A DNA stretch of 64,000 nucleotides from positions 142,479,296-142,543,295 of the forward strand of contig CM041776.1 in the NCBI GenBank assembly GCA_023374045.1, written 5' to 3'. Positions 20,614 through 33,608 of the stretch are shown piece after piece. This DNA comes from Limonium bicolor (Eukaryota > Streptophyta > Magnoliopsida > Caryophyllales > Plumbaginaceae). Position 1 is the stretch's first letter. Each line of letters starts with the position of its first letter. The notes below the pieces were generated by a model, which saw only the letters and a list, made by a program, of their open reading frames with translations, had not been told where the DNA came from and searched no databases. A program made the translations under genes and the position numbers.

Positions 20614-23600
20614 GCTGTGCACTCGGAACGGGAGGTATACTGAGTGTCTGCAATGAGGCAGAAGCCGGCAAGAGCGGCACAATCCTCACCGGTACCTTTC
20701 CAGTCAATGGCGTGGACGCTTCGATCTTGTTCGACTCCGGAGCCTCACACACATTTATTTCGCTATCTTTTGCGAAGAGGCTGGGGTTAGACGGTGATGA
20801 GATGCCAGACTTTCTAGTCACTCTCCCGTCGAAAGAGCGGATCAGGTGTACCCGCTACCACCGAGATGTTGTTGTGAGAATCAGAGGTGAAGAGCTTCCG
20901 ATCGACTTGATAGAGTTCGACGGACTTGGTTTTGATGTGATTGTCGGGATGAACTGGTTGGAGCGGTACAAGGGCAGAATCCTGTGTGCCGAGCATCGAC
21001 TGCTTCTTCGGAGTCCGTCTGGGGTTACCATATCTTACCGCCAGAGGCCCAAGGAGCCTTCGACTCAGATCATCACCGCCATGGCTATGTATCGTGAATT
21101 ACGACGAGGGAGTGAAGTATACCTCTGCTATGTCCAGGACATAGAGAGAGATCCAGAGTTTAGTCCTGATGTGCCGGTAGTGTCGGAGTTTCCTGATGTA
21201 TTTCCTAAGGAACTGCCGGGCATGCCGCCAGCACGGGAAGTGGAGTTTGAGATTGATTTGGTTCCGGGCACCGGACCAATTGCGAAGGCGCCCTATCGTA
21301 TGGCTCCGGCAGAAATGACTGAGCTCAAGGAGCAGCTGAGAGACCTACTCAACAAGGGGTTCATCCGCCCTAGCGTTTCACCATGGGGAGCGCCGGTCCT
21401 CTTCGTGAAGAAGAAGGACGGTAGCCTCCGCCTGTGTATTGACTATCGAGAGCTGAATGCCGTTACGGTGAAGAACCGTTACCCTTTACCACGCATCGAC
21501 GATCTATTTGATCAGCTGAGGGGAGCATCAGTATTCTCCAAGATAGACCTACGGTCCGGATACCACCAGATTGCCATCCGTGACAGTGATATCGAAAAGA
21601 CAGCATTCAGAACTAGGTATGGGCATTATGAGTTCACAGTTATGCCGTTTGGCCTATCAAATGCACCAGCTAAGTTCATGGACTTAATGAACCGCTTGTT
21701 CCAAGATCAGTTGGACAAGTCAGTGGTGGTCTTCATCGACGATATACTTGTATACTCGAAATCGAGAGGTGAGCATGAAAGCCACCTGAGAGATGTGTTA
21801 CAAACATTGAGGAAGAATCAGTTGTATGCGAAATTTTCAAAGTGTGAATTTTGGTTGAACCAAGTATCCTTTCTTGGTCATGTGATTTCTGAGGCCGGGA
21901 TCGCTGTTGATCCGGCAAAGATTGATGTTGTGCGCACCTGGCCTAGGCCGAAGACAGTTACCGATATCAGGAGCTTCCTCGGTCTGGCAGGTTATTATAG
22001 GAGGTTTGTAAAGGACTTCTCCAGTGTCTTGAAGCCGATGACTTCCTTGATGAAAAAGGATGCACCATTCGAGTGGACAGTCGACTGTGAGAGTTCCTTT
22101 AAGAGTCTCAAGGATGCTCTGACATCTGCACCGGTTCTGACATTACCAGACGGTCCAGATGGTTTTGAGGTCTATTGTGACGCATCAGGCAGGGGTATGG
22201 GTTGTGTGTTGATGCAACACGGGAAGGTCGTAGCATACGCCTCCCGACAGCTGAAGAAGCATGAAGAGAACTACCCTACCCACGACTTAGAATTGGGGAC
22301 CATTGTCTTCGCACTGAAGATATGGCGACATCACTTGTATGGGGTAAGTGTGACGATTTATTCTGACCACAAGAGTTTAAAGTACTTGTTCACTCAGAAG
22401 GAGTTGAACATGAGACAAAGGAGGTGGGTTGAATTTCTGAATGACTACGACATAAATCTGCAATATAAGGAGGGTAAGGCAAATGTGGTAGCTGACGCAC
22501 TGAGTCGCCGAGCACACTCTCTCCATTCGCTAGTCTCTCATTCTGGCTTGGTTGAAGAGGTGCGGAGTGCTCAGATGACGGATAAGTACATGATGGAGAT
22601 TAGACAGAAGCTTGTTGACGGCACATTCGAGGGTCATAAGTACGACTTCAGACTCCATGATGATGACCTGATTAGGCTTAATGGCCGATTGTGTATACCG
22701 AGGAGTAGCGCTGAATTGAAGGAGCGCATATTGAGTGAATCCCATTGTTCTACTACTTCGATTCACCCCGGAGCTTCAAAGATGTATAAAGGTATGAAAA
22801 GATATTTTTGGTGGACTGGAATGAAAAAGGATGTGAATGACTATGTGTTGAGGTGTCTCACTTGTCAGAAGGTCAAGTTTGAGCATCGACGGCCTGGTGG
22901 TATGGTACAGCCAATGCCAGTGCCTGAGTGGAAGTTCCATGATATTTCCATGGACTTCGTAGTAGGGCTTCCGCCTACAAGGGGAGGTCTGAATATGATA
23001 TGGGTTGTTGTTGACTGACTGACCAAGGTGGCTCGATTCATACCGATGAAGGACACCTGGAAGGTGGCAAAATTGGCAGAACTCTTCGACAGAGAGATTG
23101 TAAGGCATCATGGGGTACCGAAAACGATTGTATCTGACAGAGATACCATATTCTTATCGAGATATTGGAAGTCTACACGAGAAGCATTGGGTACCGAACT
23201 GAAATTGAGTACAGCGTTTCACCCACAGACCGATGGTCAGAGTGAGCGCACCATTCAGACACTTGAGGATATGCTACGTGCATGTGCACTTGACTTTCAG
23301 ACCAGCTGGATTGACAAGTTACATCTGATCGAGTTTAGCTACAACAACAGTTACCATGCTTCGATCAAGATGTCTCCCTTCCAGGCCTTGTACGGTAGAC
23401 CATGCCGCACGCCGTTATGCTGGGATGTGTCGAGTGAGACGGTCATTATAGGACCAGAGTATCTTGAACAAGTTCAGGTAGAAGTTCGCCAGATCCGGGC
23501 TAACATGAAAACAACTCAAGATAGACAGAAGTCGTACGTAGATGTACGCAGACGTGACCTGGAGTTCGCCGTGGGTGATCAGGTATTTCTCAAGGTATCC

Positions 23601-23993
23601 CCCATGAAGGGAGTATTTCATTTTGGCCAGAAGGGCAAGTTGAGCCCAAAATATGTGGGGCCTTATATTGTGACGGAGCGGATCGGCCTGGTAGCTTACA
23701 GACTTGATTTACCCGCCGAGCTGGGCAAGGTACATGATGTATTTCATGTGTCCCAGTTGAAGAAATATATGTCTCATCCGTCTCATGTACTTCAGCCTGA
23801 AAGGCTAACTTTAGAGCCGACCATGCGATCAGTGGAGACTCCGGTACGGATTCTGGATACTAAGACTCGAGACACTCGCCATAAGTCTGTGAGACTGGTG
23901 AAGGTTCTCTGGTCTAACCAGGACGTTGAGGAGGCCACTTGGGAGCTGGAAGATAAGATGAAGGCGAAGTACCCGTCATTGTTTACTTCTTAG
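20614..23993 (+). pseudogene. pol: Element B pol: protease, RT, RNase H, integrase, chromodomain
   Basis: One frame of about 1126 codons with a single TGA at 23016-23018 (CGA in E). The frame is open from the acceptor at 20614. In order: protease [10 protein letters not shown] (20732), RT with CIDYRELN (about 21437) and FIDDILVYS (about 21735), RNase [12 protein letters not shown] (about 22172), an integrase zinc finger ending CLTCQKVK (about 22870), catalytic Asp in SMDFVVGLP (about 22950) and VSDRD (about 23130), HPQTDGQSERT and the downstream Glu (23220-23250), GPY (about 23660), and a chromodomain with VKVLWSNQ and EEATWELE near the end. The chromodomain probably steers integration to heterochromatin. 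The stop separates integrase from the upstream enzymes. Confidence 0.95.
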
Positions 23994-24007
23994 TGTTTGT
24001 ATGTATA

Positions 24008-24042
24008 GGGTACGGGGCGTACCCCTATTTAAGGGGGGTAGA
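24008..24042 (+). other. Stem-loop plus second purine tract after pol (B)
   Basis: The stem GGGTAC / GTACCC (24008-24013, 24019-24024) is followed at once by TATTTAAGGGGGGTAGAG. The purine tract copies the true polypurine tract at 24306-24321, 275 bp downstream. It could prime plus-strand DNA internally. Equivalents are in E, D, F and G with different stem sequences. Confidence 0.75.
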
Positions 24043-24305
24043 GCCGTTTCGGTTATGTGTATGACATGTATTTGGATACATTGTCTGTGTTGTGTGGTTA
24101 ATGTTGTTAATGTTACAGACCGCTGAGTCTGAATGATGTTGTGATGTTTTGTTGTTTGGACCTTGTGTCCGATGTGATGTAAAGATTTTGTTAATGTTGT
24201 TATGGAAGTGTTGTTGATATGTTGTTATGGAAGTGTTGTTGATATGTGTTCCCGTGTTCTAATATTTAGGATATGTGGAAGTATGAACTTTGGGGACAAA
24301 GTTCT
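24043..24305 (+). other. 3' untranslated region of element B
   Basis: TG-rich, with a direct duplication of about 25 bp around TGTTATGGAAGTGTTGTTGA (near 24197-24247), and ends with GAACTTTGGGGACAAAG, also present in C and E. No gene is seen. Confidence 0.8.
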
Positions 24306-24321
24306 TTTAAGGGGGGTAGAT
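24306..24321 (+). promoter_or_regulatory. Polypurine tract of element B
   Basis: TTTAAGGGGGGTAGAT directly abuts the 3' LTR. It is the primer site for plus-strand synthesis. Confidence 0.9.
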
Positions 24322-27300
24322 TGAAATACCCCAAACCTAGTTATGTTGTTTAAACATTTAAATATGGTATATTATGACTAAAAAGAGTCTTAGAAGCATT
24401 AGTAAACAAATCTAAACGATAGAAAACACAAAATGTGCTTTAAGGTCAATAAGAGCCAAAATGTGCTCTAAGCTTGGGTTGAGCTTGGTTAAGACCTAAT
24501 GAACTTACCAAGACCTCATTTATATACTAATGAACATATTAAACCAATTACCAAAGAAAACCAAGCTTGAAAACAAGTTAAAACACAAAATGTGCTTTAA
24601 GGAGTCTTAAAGCACATTTTCGAAAAAATTGTCTTGTAAATGAGTTTTGAATGGCTAAATGTCCATCATTACTCTTTAATTAATATGTGTACTATATAGT
24701 ATCACATTTGGAGGTCTATATCAATGGGAAATCAAAAATTTCACTTCTAAGTGCCTTGTTTTTATGAATAGTGATTTTAATAAGCTAGTTTGTAACATAT
24801 GTTTGTATAAGTAATTAAATTGACAAATAAAGACTATAATACCCCTAAGTACTAAAAGGGGGCCGGTTTTCTTAAGTGTGGTGACTCACCACTCTCTTGT
24901 TAACATATTAAGTAAATAATGATAACTAAATAAAGTACTTTTACTTTATTACTACAAATATCTTCAAAAAGTAAGTCTACCTTCATTTCTCCTTCTTCCT
25001 TGTATTCACACGGTTCCATTCTCTCTTCAACCTCTCTTCTTCATTCTCTTCCACGGTAATATCACACCACCACCATTAAACCTCTTCTTTGATCTCTTGT
25101 AAAATCTAGCTCACTTAACCAAATCAAAAACAAACACCACCATTCTCTTAGTCTCATCAAGCTCTTCATTCCTATCTTCTCAAAACTTCAAGAGCCCCAT
25201 TTTGGTGCCATGGAGTTTCACCATTGAAGGAGCTTGAGCTTGTATTTCTACATATTATTACTCTCCCTTGCTTCTAGGTAAGGAATCTCATATAAAAACT
25301 TCATTTCCTCCATGTTTTGTTGTTGACCGAAAATACCTATTGAAGGTGCTCTTTATATGGCTTTGTTTTAGCTTCATTCCAACCTTTCAAGGACTAGGTG
25401 GAGTCCTCTCTTCATAGATATTCAAACTCTCTTCAAAGACCAAGGTAAAACAACTACATTGATGTTTTTGAAACAATGTAAAAACTAGGGTTTACAATGA
25501 GATGAAGCATTAAGCTTGTATACTCATTTCAATGTTTGTATATTGTTTAGTAGTTGACAAGGAGTCAAATACCTTACCGGTTTACTAAGGAAACAAGAAA
25601 GAAGTTGTGTGGAAAAAAAAGAGGTAAATATGCTAACCTAATGTAGTTTAATGCCTTAGGAGAAATGAGCTTATAATGCTTGTTAAAACTACCTAAAGGG
25701 CAAATGGTAAATGACCTAGTGAAATGTTCTCAAGGAGATTAATAAAAGAACATATGTCTTGTTGTATGTATTTGCAGGTCAAGGCATATATATTGTGGAA
25801 ATTCAGTGTTTAAGGGTTATGCACTTTAAGCGCCTAAGAGCCATGCATTTTAAGGGCCTAAGTGCCATGCAATTTAAATTATGCATTATGTGGTAATGTA
25901 GTGTGATTTGAGTGAAGTTTTGTGTATGAGAATGTTCTTGGTGATTTTAGGTGTTCTTGTGTGTTTAATGGAGAAAACAAAGTGTTTAGGCTTAGTAATG
26001 TTCTAGGAGAACCCATGTCAAGATTTAGGAAATATCCAAGGAGTCTAGTTGTTAATGTAAGGCTTGGTGAATTAGAGGTGTTAGGAAATGACTAGGTGTT
26101 TTACAAGAGAAGATATAATGTCTTAAGTGTTCTAAGTAACAAGAGGACTTAGACATCAACTAGGGTTTAGGTTAGTAAGAAATAATGCTTAAGAGATGGT
26201 GTAAAGATGAGGAGAAAGCATTTTGGGATAGTAGTTATCATAGGTGAGAAACACCATTTAGAAACCTAGTATAAAATGTTATAAGTGTTAAGGAATTTTA
26301 CAAGGAAATGAGTAGATGTTTGAAGAGTTTAGAAATGAGTTAGAACTTGAGTTTAATGGTTGTTATATGAAGTATTTAGTGTGCCATATGGTGTTGCAAT
26401 ACATTGGGAGACTTAAGGAAAAGTTTGGACAATTCTTAGGAAGTTTCTACAGTACACCGACCCGGGGGACCGAACCTGGCAGGGTCGGTCGGACTGTAAA
26501 TAGCAGGGGAAAAATTCATCTGTTAGAGACCGACCCAGGGGACCGACCCTGTCTGGGTCGGTCGGATAGGAAGAAAAGACGGTAAATGTCTCTGTTAACG
26601 ACCGACCCAAGGGTAGGGTCGGTCGGTAGGGTCGGTCGGCCTAAACTTGTAAAAAAAAAACAGGAAAGAGTATGACTTATGTATTAACCCTAGGGGGGTA
26701 TAATGAAGGAAACCAAGGATGGGTCGGGCATTTAAACATGACATATAATCATGTAAATACTTAGTAAGAATTGAATGTTAAGGAAGATAATTAACCGACG
26801 TTACTAAATGTGTTTAGGGTTCTCTCAAGGTGGAAACCAGTCGAGGCAAGGACCAAGGTATGGTTTTCTTGCAGTCTGTTGCCTACCGGTTTACACCGGC
26901 TTGTGTGTTGTTTGTTTTTTTTCTGGGTGTTTATGACCTTGTAAGATTAAACCATGTAAAGAGTTTACAGTTGTTAAATATTGTTATGTTGTTAAGTATG
27001 ACTCTCTCTTCCCTTGTGTGTGTCTAACAAGACTTGACCTATTATTGTGAATTGTATTGGGTTCAATGATGAACTGCTAACAAGTGCTAACGGGGGAAGT
27101 GAGGAGTCCGGTCTGTTCCAGCCACGCGTGTGAGTATGGGAGTCGATGTCATAACCGGTTCGATTCTCTCGTATGTTATGGTTGTTCTCCAATTTGGTTT
27201 CCAACCTTCCCTTTAGCTTAACCAAGGCTATTACTGACTCACGTCGGGCCACAGGGGCATACTATGTGTGTTGTTCGGTGTGCTTGGATCACTATATCCG

Positions 27301-28014
27301 AGGCACCTTGTGTTAAGTTATCCGTTCAATCTAACAGGACGGGAACGAGTTATGTAACGAGCTTAGCATGAGCATGGCAACATTCTCTAGGCTCTCTATG
27401 GGGACTAACTGTGTTGGTTCTTTTCCTAAAAGGAATTGTTCTTGTGTTGTGTGTGTTGTTGTGTACAATACCCATGTTATGATATATATGTATAAGTTTG
27501 TGTTTTAAAATGAATGCCATGTCATCATGACAATTAGTTTGCGCGCATCCCGGTAGCCGATGGGCTGCGCGTTAACCATACCAGCCAAGGGTTGCTGACC
27601 CCCTCGGGGGCTCCATATTTCTTTTACTGCAGGATGAGGATCGAAGAAGCGGAATGGCTTTAGATTCTAGGATGCAGGTTTTACTTTTGGTTACTTTTGG
27701 ATGTTGGCCCGGGATGCGCCTGTGCTCCCGTGGCGTTATATACTTGGCTATGAACGGTTTACAGTGAAGGTTTACAGTGATGTTTTACAGTGAAGGATGT
27801 ATGTAAACACTCGGTATTTTGTTAATGTATATATATGGTTATTAGTTCTATGCTCGGGAGTCTGATCATCAGACCGGTACACTTGTATTTATTCAGCCTT
27901 GTTAACCACGTGGGTGGTTGACGGCGTTGTAGCACCATTCGTTTAGTTACTGTTTAGTTGTTTGAATTCCGCTGCGAATTCAAGTAGTGTTATGTGCGTA
28001 GTAGGGGTGTTACA
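24322..28014 (+). repeat. 3' LTR of element B
   Basis: 3693 bp, TGAAATACCCC to GGTGTTACA, followed by CCCAA. It is near-identical to 14187-17876, with small differences such as homopolymer length near 25613 and a short indel near 26428. It contains the CCCCC-TC-GGGGG hairpin at 27599-27610. Confidence 0.95.
26456..26642. repeat. Inverted-repeat array in the 3' LTR of B
   Basis: Same three-unit GACCGACCC array as at 16323-16510, with few differences. Confidence 0.9.
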
Positions 28015-28019
28015 CCCAA
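28015..28019. other. Target-site duplication of element B, right copy (CCCAA)
   Basis: Matches 14182-14186; the LTR of element C resumes after it with ATACCATTATAAG. Confidence 0.95.
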
Positions 28020-28454
28020 ATACCATTATAAGACTTCAGTAATATGCTAATGGACATTTTAAATCAATTACTAAAGAAAACCAAGCTCAAAAACAAGCTT
28101 AAACACAAAATGTGCTTTAAGACTCCTTAAAGCACCTTTTTGAGAAATTGTCTTAGAAATGAGTTTTGAGTGGCTAAATGCCCATGATTACACCTTAATA
28201 AACATGTGTACTAATTAGTATCACATTAGGAAGCCTAAATCAATGGGAAACAAAAAATTTCACGAATATGTGCACTAATTAGTGAATAGTGCTCAAATAG
28301 TGCTAGTTTTGACTTAAGTCAACCTTAATTAGTTAAATGGCCAAACAAGGCCTTATGTATGTTAATTAGTAAGGGGGGGACGGTTTTAAGGGGATGAGTC
28401 ACCATAGACTTCATCAAATAAGGAAATAAAAGAGATAAAGTAAAGAAAGTTACT

Positions 28455-28530
28455 ATTTGCTTTTATAAAGCAAAATATCCTTTATTAGCCTACCTCTCTC
28501 CTCTCTTCTTCATTTCTCTTCTTCACCAAC
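28455..28530 (+). promoter_or_regulatory. Likely promoter and leader start of LTR C
   Basis: A TATA-like TTTTATAAAG at 28463-28472 is followed by a CT-rich run (CTACCTCTCTCCTCTC..). Plant transcripts often start in such a setting. The LTRs of E (near 47030) and D (near 53300) have the same arrangement. Confidence 0.5.
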
Positions 28531-30446
28531 GAGTTCCTCTTCTTCTTCTCTGTTCTAAACCGTTCCCAAACAGCACCATTGTTGCCTAACCTTGCTTTGC
28601 CCACCAAATCTTCATTTTGGCTCTAAATCAAAAACTAAACACATAATATTCTTAGTTAGCTGAAGCTCTAGCTTCCTATCTTTTCAAAATTGGGAAAGCT
28701 TCATTTTGGAGCCATGGAAAAACTCCATTGATGGAGGAAAATCAAGTTTGAAGAGCCCATTTGGTTCTCCATTCATTCAAGGTGAGAAAAATGTAAGAAA
28801 AATCATCTTTCCATCACTTCTTCACATGTCCGAAAATTACACTCATGGGGCTTCATTTTTTATGCCTTTTTCTAGCTTATTTTCTATTCTCCAATGGCTA
28901 GAGGAGGTCCTTCTTGATCCATATCCAAGCCTATATTAAGACTCCAAGGTAAAACATTCATTTCAATACCTTAGAACACATTTTTAACCTAGGGTTTACT
29001 CCTTAAGGTTAGTGTATTGTTTAGCACTCATGAGAGTCATTGAATATTGATTAGAAAATTGGCAAAGGAAATTTAATGGGTGGCCGAGATTCATTCAAGA
29101 AGAAGGTCTAAGGAGGAAGTTAAGATAAGCTTGAGAAAACAAGGTAAAATGCTTACCTAATGGTGGTTTAAGTTTTAAGGGATGAGTTTTAGGTGGGTAC
29201 TCAAGTGGCTTAGAGCTTACATTGTGTAATGTGATATATAACCTAAGAAAAAGAACTTAAACAAGCTTGTGAACAAGTGACTAAGGAGCCAATGGGAATG
29301 AGTTAGTAAGATAAGTTTAAGATGGATTTTAAGAGCATTATAACTACTATGAGATTGATGGGTGTATTTGCAGGTTGAAAGCTTTTATATGTGAGAAATT
29401 CAGTGTTTAAATTCATGTCATTTAAGGGCCTAAGAGCCATGTCATTTAAGGGCCTAAGAGCCATGTCATTTAAGAGCCTTAGTGCTATGCAATTTAAGAT
29501 TTATTGCACTATATTGAGTTCATTATAAATGAGTTGATTTGGGTGAGAAAATATGATGAGAAAGGATTTGATGTGTGTGGGATGATTGAATGAGAAAAAC
29601 AATGCTTATGGGCATGATAATATACTAGAGGAGCTATGGCAAAATTTGAATGGAAATAAGTTAACAACGGTGTTCTTAAGGATTAGAACGACCTAGAGTT
29701 GTTTAGGAAGAATTAGAGGTTAGAAGGGTGTAAATTGTGTGCTAAGATTGTGTACTAAGGATTTGAGTGTTCATGATTGTATTAAGGGTGAAAAACTAAA
29801 TGTTGGGTATAGAAATATACTAAGGAAGCCATGTCAAAATTTGGAGAGGAAACTAAGTGTTTAAGGTGTTCTAAGGAGATTTTATGACTAAGGAATGTTC
29901 TAGTAATCACTAAGGGTTGCTTTGGTGAAAATGGATAAACTATGGAGTTCTTGAGTACTAGGAAGACCTAGGGATGTCTAAGAGGGACAAGGGGTTATAA
30001 TGGTGAGTTTTATGCACCAAAACCATGGTTAAGGAAGCTAGGGAACTTGTACAAAGTTTGAAGGAAAAATAAGGTATAATGACTTATAAGGATGTAAGCA
30101 TGTGCTAGATTATATATGGCTTTGAGAAGTTTGAGTAAAGCAAATGGGTATGCATAATGAAGCTTGAGGAGTAGCTAAGATGGTTGGGAAGAAACATAAT
30201 GATTAGTTGAGGTCTTAGGCAAAGTCACAAGAGGGAAGTGTAAGGAATCAAGTGTTAAGTGTAAGAATTTTGTAAGAAATTGAGTGTCAAGCTTGGTGAT
30301 TTTTAAGGAAGCTTTAGTGCATGTTTTAAGGTGTTTAAACATGTAGGAAACATGTGGAAAGATTGTGGAATGAGTGGGAAAAGATTGGGGTGAAATTGGA
30401 GTTCAAAATGAGGAGAAAAGCACTTTAGAAAATAGGTTCTGCTGTG

Positions 30447-30553
30447 GACCGCCCCTAGGGACCGCCCCTGTGGGGAGGTCCAGGCGAATTCTGCAGCGTA
30501 TGAAGCTTCGGTTGGGACCGCCCCTGGGGACCACCCCAGAGGGGCGGTCCAGT
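30447..30553. repeat. Inverted-repeat array in LTR C (GGACCGCCCC / GGGGCGGTCC)
   Basis: Two units, GGACCGCCCC, GGGACCGCCCC, GGGGAGGTCC and a variant. Same layout as the other arrays with a third arm sequence. Confidence 0.85.
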
Positions 30554-32621
30554 GCAGAGAAAAAGAAAAAAAATTTGTTTTGGCTTCTAATGATGGGGGA
30601 TTGAATGGTAATGGTTTTAGATGATGTTTAGGCCTTGTTTGGTGACATGTAAAGGCCTTAAGAGGTGTAAACAAGTATGAGGTGTAATGAGAAGTGATTA
30701 ACTTACATGATTAAGTTTAAATTACAATGACTAAGGGGTCCACCATTAGAAGAGTGATGATGATTTGAAAGATAAGCATATAAGGACTTAAGAGGTTAAG
30801 GTAAATAAAATGGTATTAAGTGTTTAAGGTTAAGTTGGTAAGAATTTAAGAAGAGCTAGACGGAGATTGATATGTAATGATAATATAAGGTTGTTTAAGA
30901 CATGTTTGGTGAGTGACAATAATAATTAAGTGGGTGAATAGGTATAAGGAATGAGGAGAAGTGATCCACTTAAGATTAAGTTCATAAGAACTTAAGTGGT
31001 ATTTAGTTGGAAATCATTAGTGATTAAGTAAGCTAGGTTAATTAAAAGTAATTAACCACCAAATTCGATGAATGTTTTAGGACTTGGGAATTTGGACTCC
31101 GGAGAAGAGTAAGCAACCGAAACGACCAACAGTGAACGATACAGTTCTTCTTGTGACCTGCTTGCTAACGAGGTGTCGCTCGGCTTGTGTGCTATTTGTT
31201 TATGTGTGCCGACTAAACAAGATAAAGCATGCAACTGGAACATTATGTTTATTGCATTGTTGTGTGATGTTTGGAAACTAACACAACTTACCGTGAGAAC
31301 TTACTAACCAACGTTTAGTAAGGAATTGAGTGAGACTAAGGAACGCTCCCTAATATTAGTTTGTTAATAACCGAAAGAGGTTTAACCAACAAACATTGTC
31401 TTGAGACTTCTACTAACTGGAATTTAAGGGGGGAGTGAGGAACCTGGGACTGACTCCGGTCATGCATGCTAAGGAAAAAGGGGGTCAGTATCTATAGCAG
31501 ATCCGACTTCCGCTTAAGGACTTGTCTTCGGACTTGTTGCCTAGGGTCGGTTGCCGGCCCAGCTACATTGGACATACAGTCCAAGGTAGGAGGCATTAAG
31601 ATGGTGCGGTAGGATCACCTAAATCCTAAATTATAAGATAAGTTGCTTATTCAACCAGTGGAGTTAATAGCTCATTGGCTAGGGTCGCTTTTGACCCGAC
31701 AAAAATAAACATTGAGATAGATACAATCATTTCTATTTAAAGAGTGGTTTGTATTCTAAGATTAAGATAAGGTTTGAGATAAGTTGCAACCATTCCTTTT
31801 TAAAGGATGGTTTGTATTATAAGACTAAGATAAGCTACATCCATTCCTTTTTAAAGGATGGTTGTTTCTAAGACTAAGATTGAGGTAAGATAAGGATGGA
31901 CTAAGATTAAGAGGAAACATAACTTAAGGAGTTAAATAATTAACTCTCTAATTAAGGGAACGCATTTAAGTCGTTCATTATGTTTGAACTTTGATTGTTC
32001 ATATTTGGATTGTTGTTTACTGCACTTTCTATTATGTTGTGCATCTAATCAACCTCCATGCTATTGACAATTAGTCGGCGTAGCCACGTTAGCTCGGGGG
32101 CCATGAGAGGATCGTACCAGCATTCGTGCTAACCCCCTTTGGGGGCTGTTTTTACTACACAGGTGAACGTCAGGAGGCGGCCGTCGCGAGAGTAAGAAGG
32201 GGTACAAGCGTACGGGTTAAGTGTGGCCTACGAGTTGTGCATGTACACTCGTATGGCAATTTGAGTTAGTATGATGTATAGGATGTGAGGGGATTGTAAG
32301 AAGGATATGTATTTGGTTAAGATTTGTATGTACTAATGTTCGGTATAATCTGTCAATCAGACCGTGGCAAGGTCCTGGAGTGTATTGAATTCCGTTGTGA
32401 CATTTATATATATGTTGTTAAGTTGTGAAACCACATTTGGATTGAGATGGGGTGTTACAGTACTCCACGCACCCCTATTCATATGCCAGTATCTCGCGAG
32501 GATACCTCTACATCACTCCGCGTGTATGTGTGTGCATATATTTAACGATGGCAAATCACATGGAAGCAGTCATGAAGACCAGGACTTGACGATCCCCAAC
32601 CCCATGCTAACCAACGTCAAC

Positions 32622-32829
32622 CACCCGTGGACACACCGGTTTAGTAACGAAGGACACTACGGTCCATGGCTCCTCGGATAGTATCACCTAATTTCCTTAG
32701 TCACCCGCAGACACACCGGTCTAATGACAAAGGGCTCTGCGGTCCACGGCTCTTTGGGTGATGTCACTCGCAGACACACCGGTCTAATGACGAAGGACTC
32801 CACGATCCACGGCTCTTCGAGTGACGCCC
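32622..32829. repeat. Three tandem copies of a 65-80 bp unit
   Basis: Units start near 32622, 32702 and 32766 and share CAGACACACCGGTCTAATGA and GGTCCACGGCTCTT. Similar single or double units are at 13715-13770 (inverted) and 41085-41215, so the unit belongs to the 3' untranslated region of this family. Confidence 0.75.
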
Positions 32830-33608
32830 TAATTCCAATTTCTATTCATTTCTGTGTCCACTTGTAGGAAGTTTCAAGAGTCATTCAACCCCGACGTGGT
32901 CGGCGTCAGTGTTGAACTATCTCTCACCTCAATTTGTGTTCGGTTTCGCTTGATCGGACCAGGATCAAGTTCTACTTCCCACGTCAATTTCAATCAATTA
33001 ATTGTTTTATTCATTTCTAATCTTGTTTCCTCTTGATATCTGCTACCTTGTGTTCCATAGTTACACAAGTCAACTAGTGTAATTAATCTAGTCATTGGCA
33101 TATAGGACCATGTATCCTAACCATATACCAAGTTCCCTCGACTTATAATTATTCATACAACTCCTAGAGGTTTTACCTCCACTAGGTTACACATCGGTCT
33201 CATGCCGATTCACTCATCGCATTTCAATAATCGTTTTCATACCGAATCACGAATCATATAGTACGGAGCTTTCTACTCCTTCTATTTGAAATCTCCCATT
33301 GGAGCTACCAGATAAATTGGAGCTACCAGATAAACCTACTTGAACTCTCAACCGGAGCTAACAAGTTAGGCGTTTATGTGTTTAATGTTCGCAATGTTTG
33401 CATAAATAATCGAAAATAGGATAAGAACACTCTATTTGTTCTCCCTTTCCCATTCACCACGACTAATGCGAACTAACATATATGTATGTTCATACACATA
33501 ATACATCACAATCAAAATACCTATACTCTACGTACAATAATAGTTTGCAGCATGTGTACCATGCGCTACGTACTCCTACGTACGGTATATCTTAAGCGTG
33601 TGAAATCA

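Larger units (their letters stand above)
14187..28014 (+). mobile_element. Element B: complete AlkB-carrying Ty3/gypsy chromovirus (13.8 kb)
   Basis: Both LTRs, primer site, gag, AlkB exon, pol, polypurine tract and a 5-bp target duplication are all present. The two LTRs are 3690 and 3693 bp and differ at only scattered bases and small indels by eye, so the insertion is recent. The coding part is nevertheless damaged: net loss of 2 bases in gag exon 2, two stops in AlkB, one stop in integrase. Chromodomain, domain order and tRNA-Met primer point to the Tekay/Del branch. The copy probably moved with proteins supplied by another element, or decayed soon after insertion. Confidence 0.95.
14010..32459 (+). 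repeat. 3' LTR of element C, split by element B
   Basis: Left part 14010-14186, right part 28020-32459, about 4.6 kb in all. It starts TGAAATACCCC directly after a polypurine tract and ends GGGGTGTTACA. It aligns by eye with the inverted LTR of F (36509-40836). The possible target duplication is GTACT (32460-32464). The right part contains a TATA-like box (28463-28472) with a CT-rich leader, a CCCCC-TTT-GGGGG hairpin (32133-32145) and a TACTACACAG tract (to 32162). No genes are seen in it. Confidence 0.88.
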
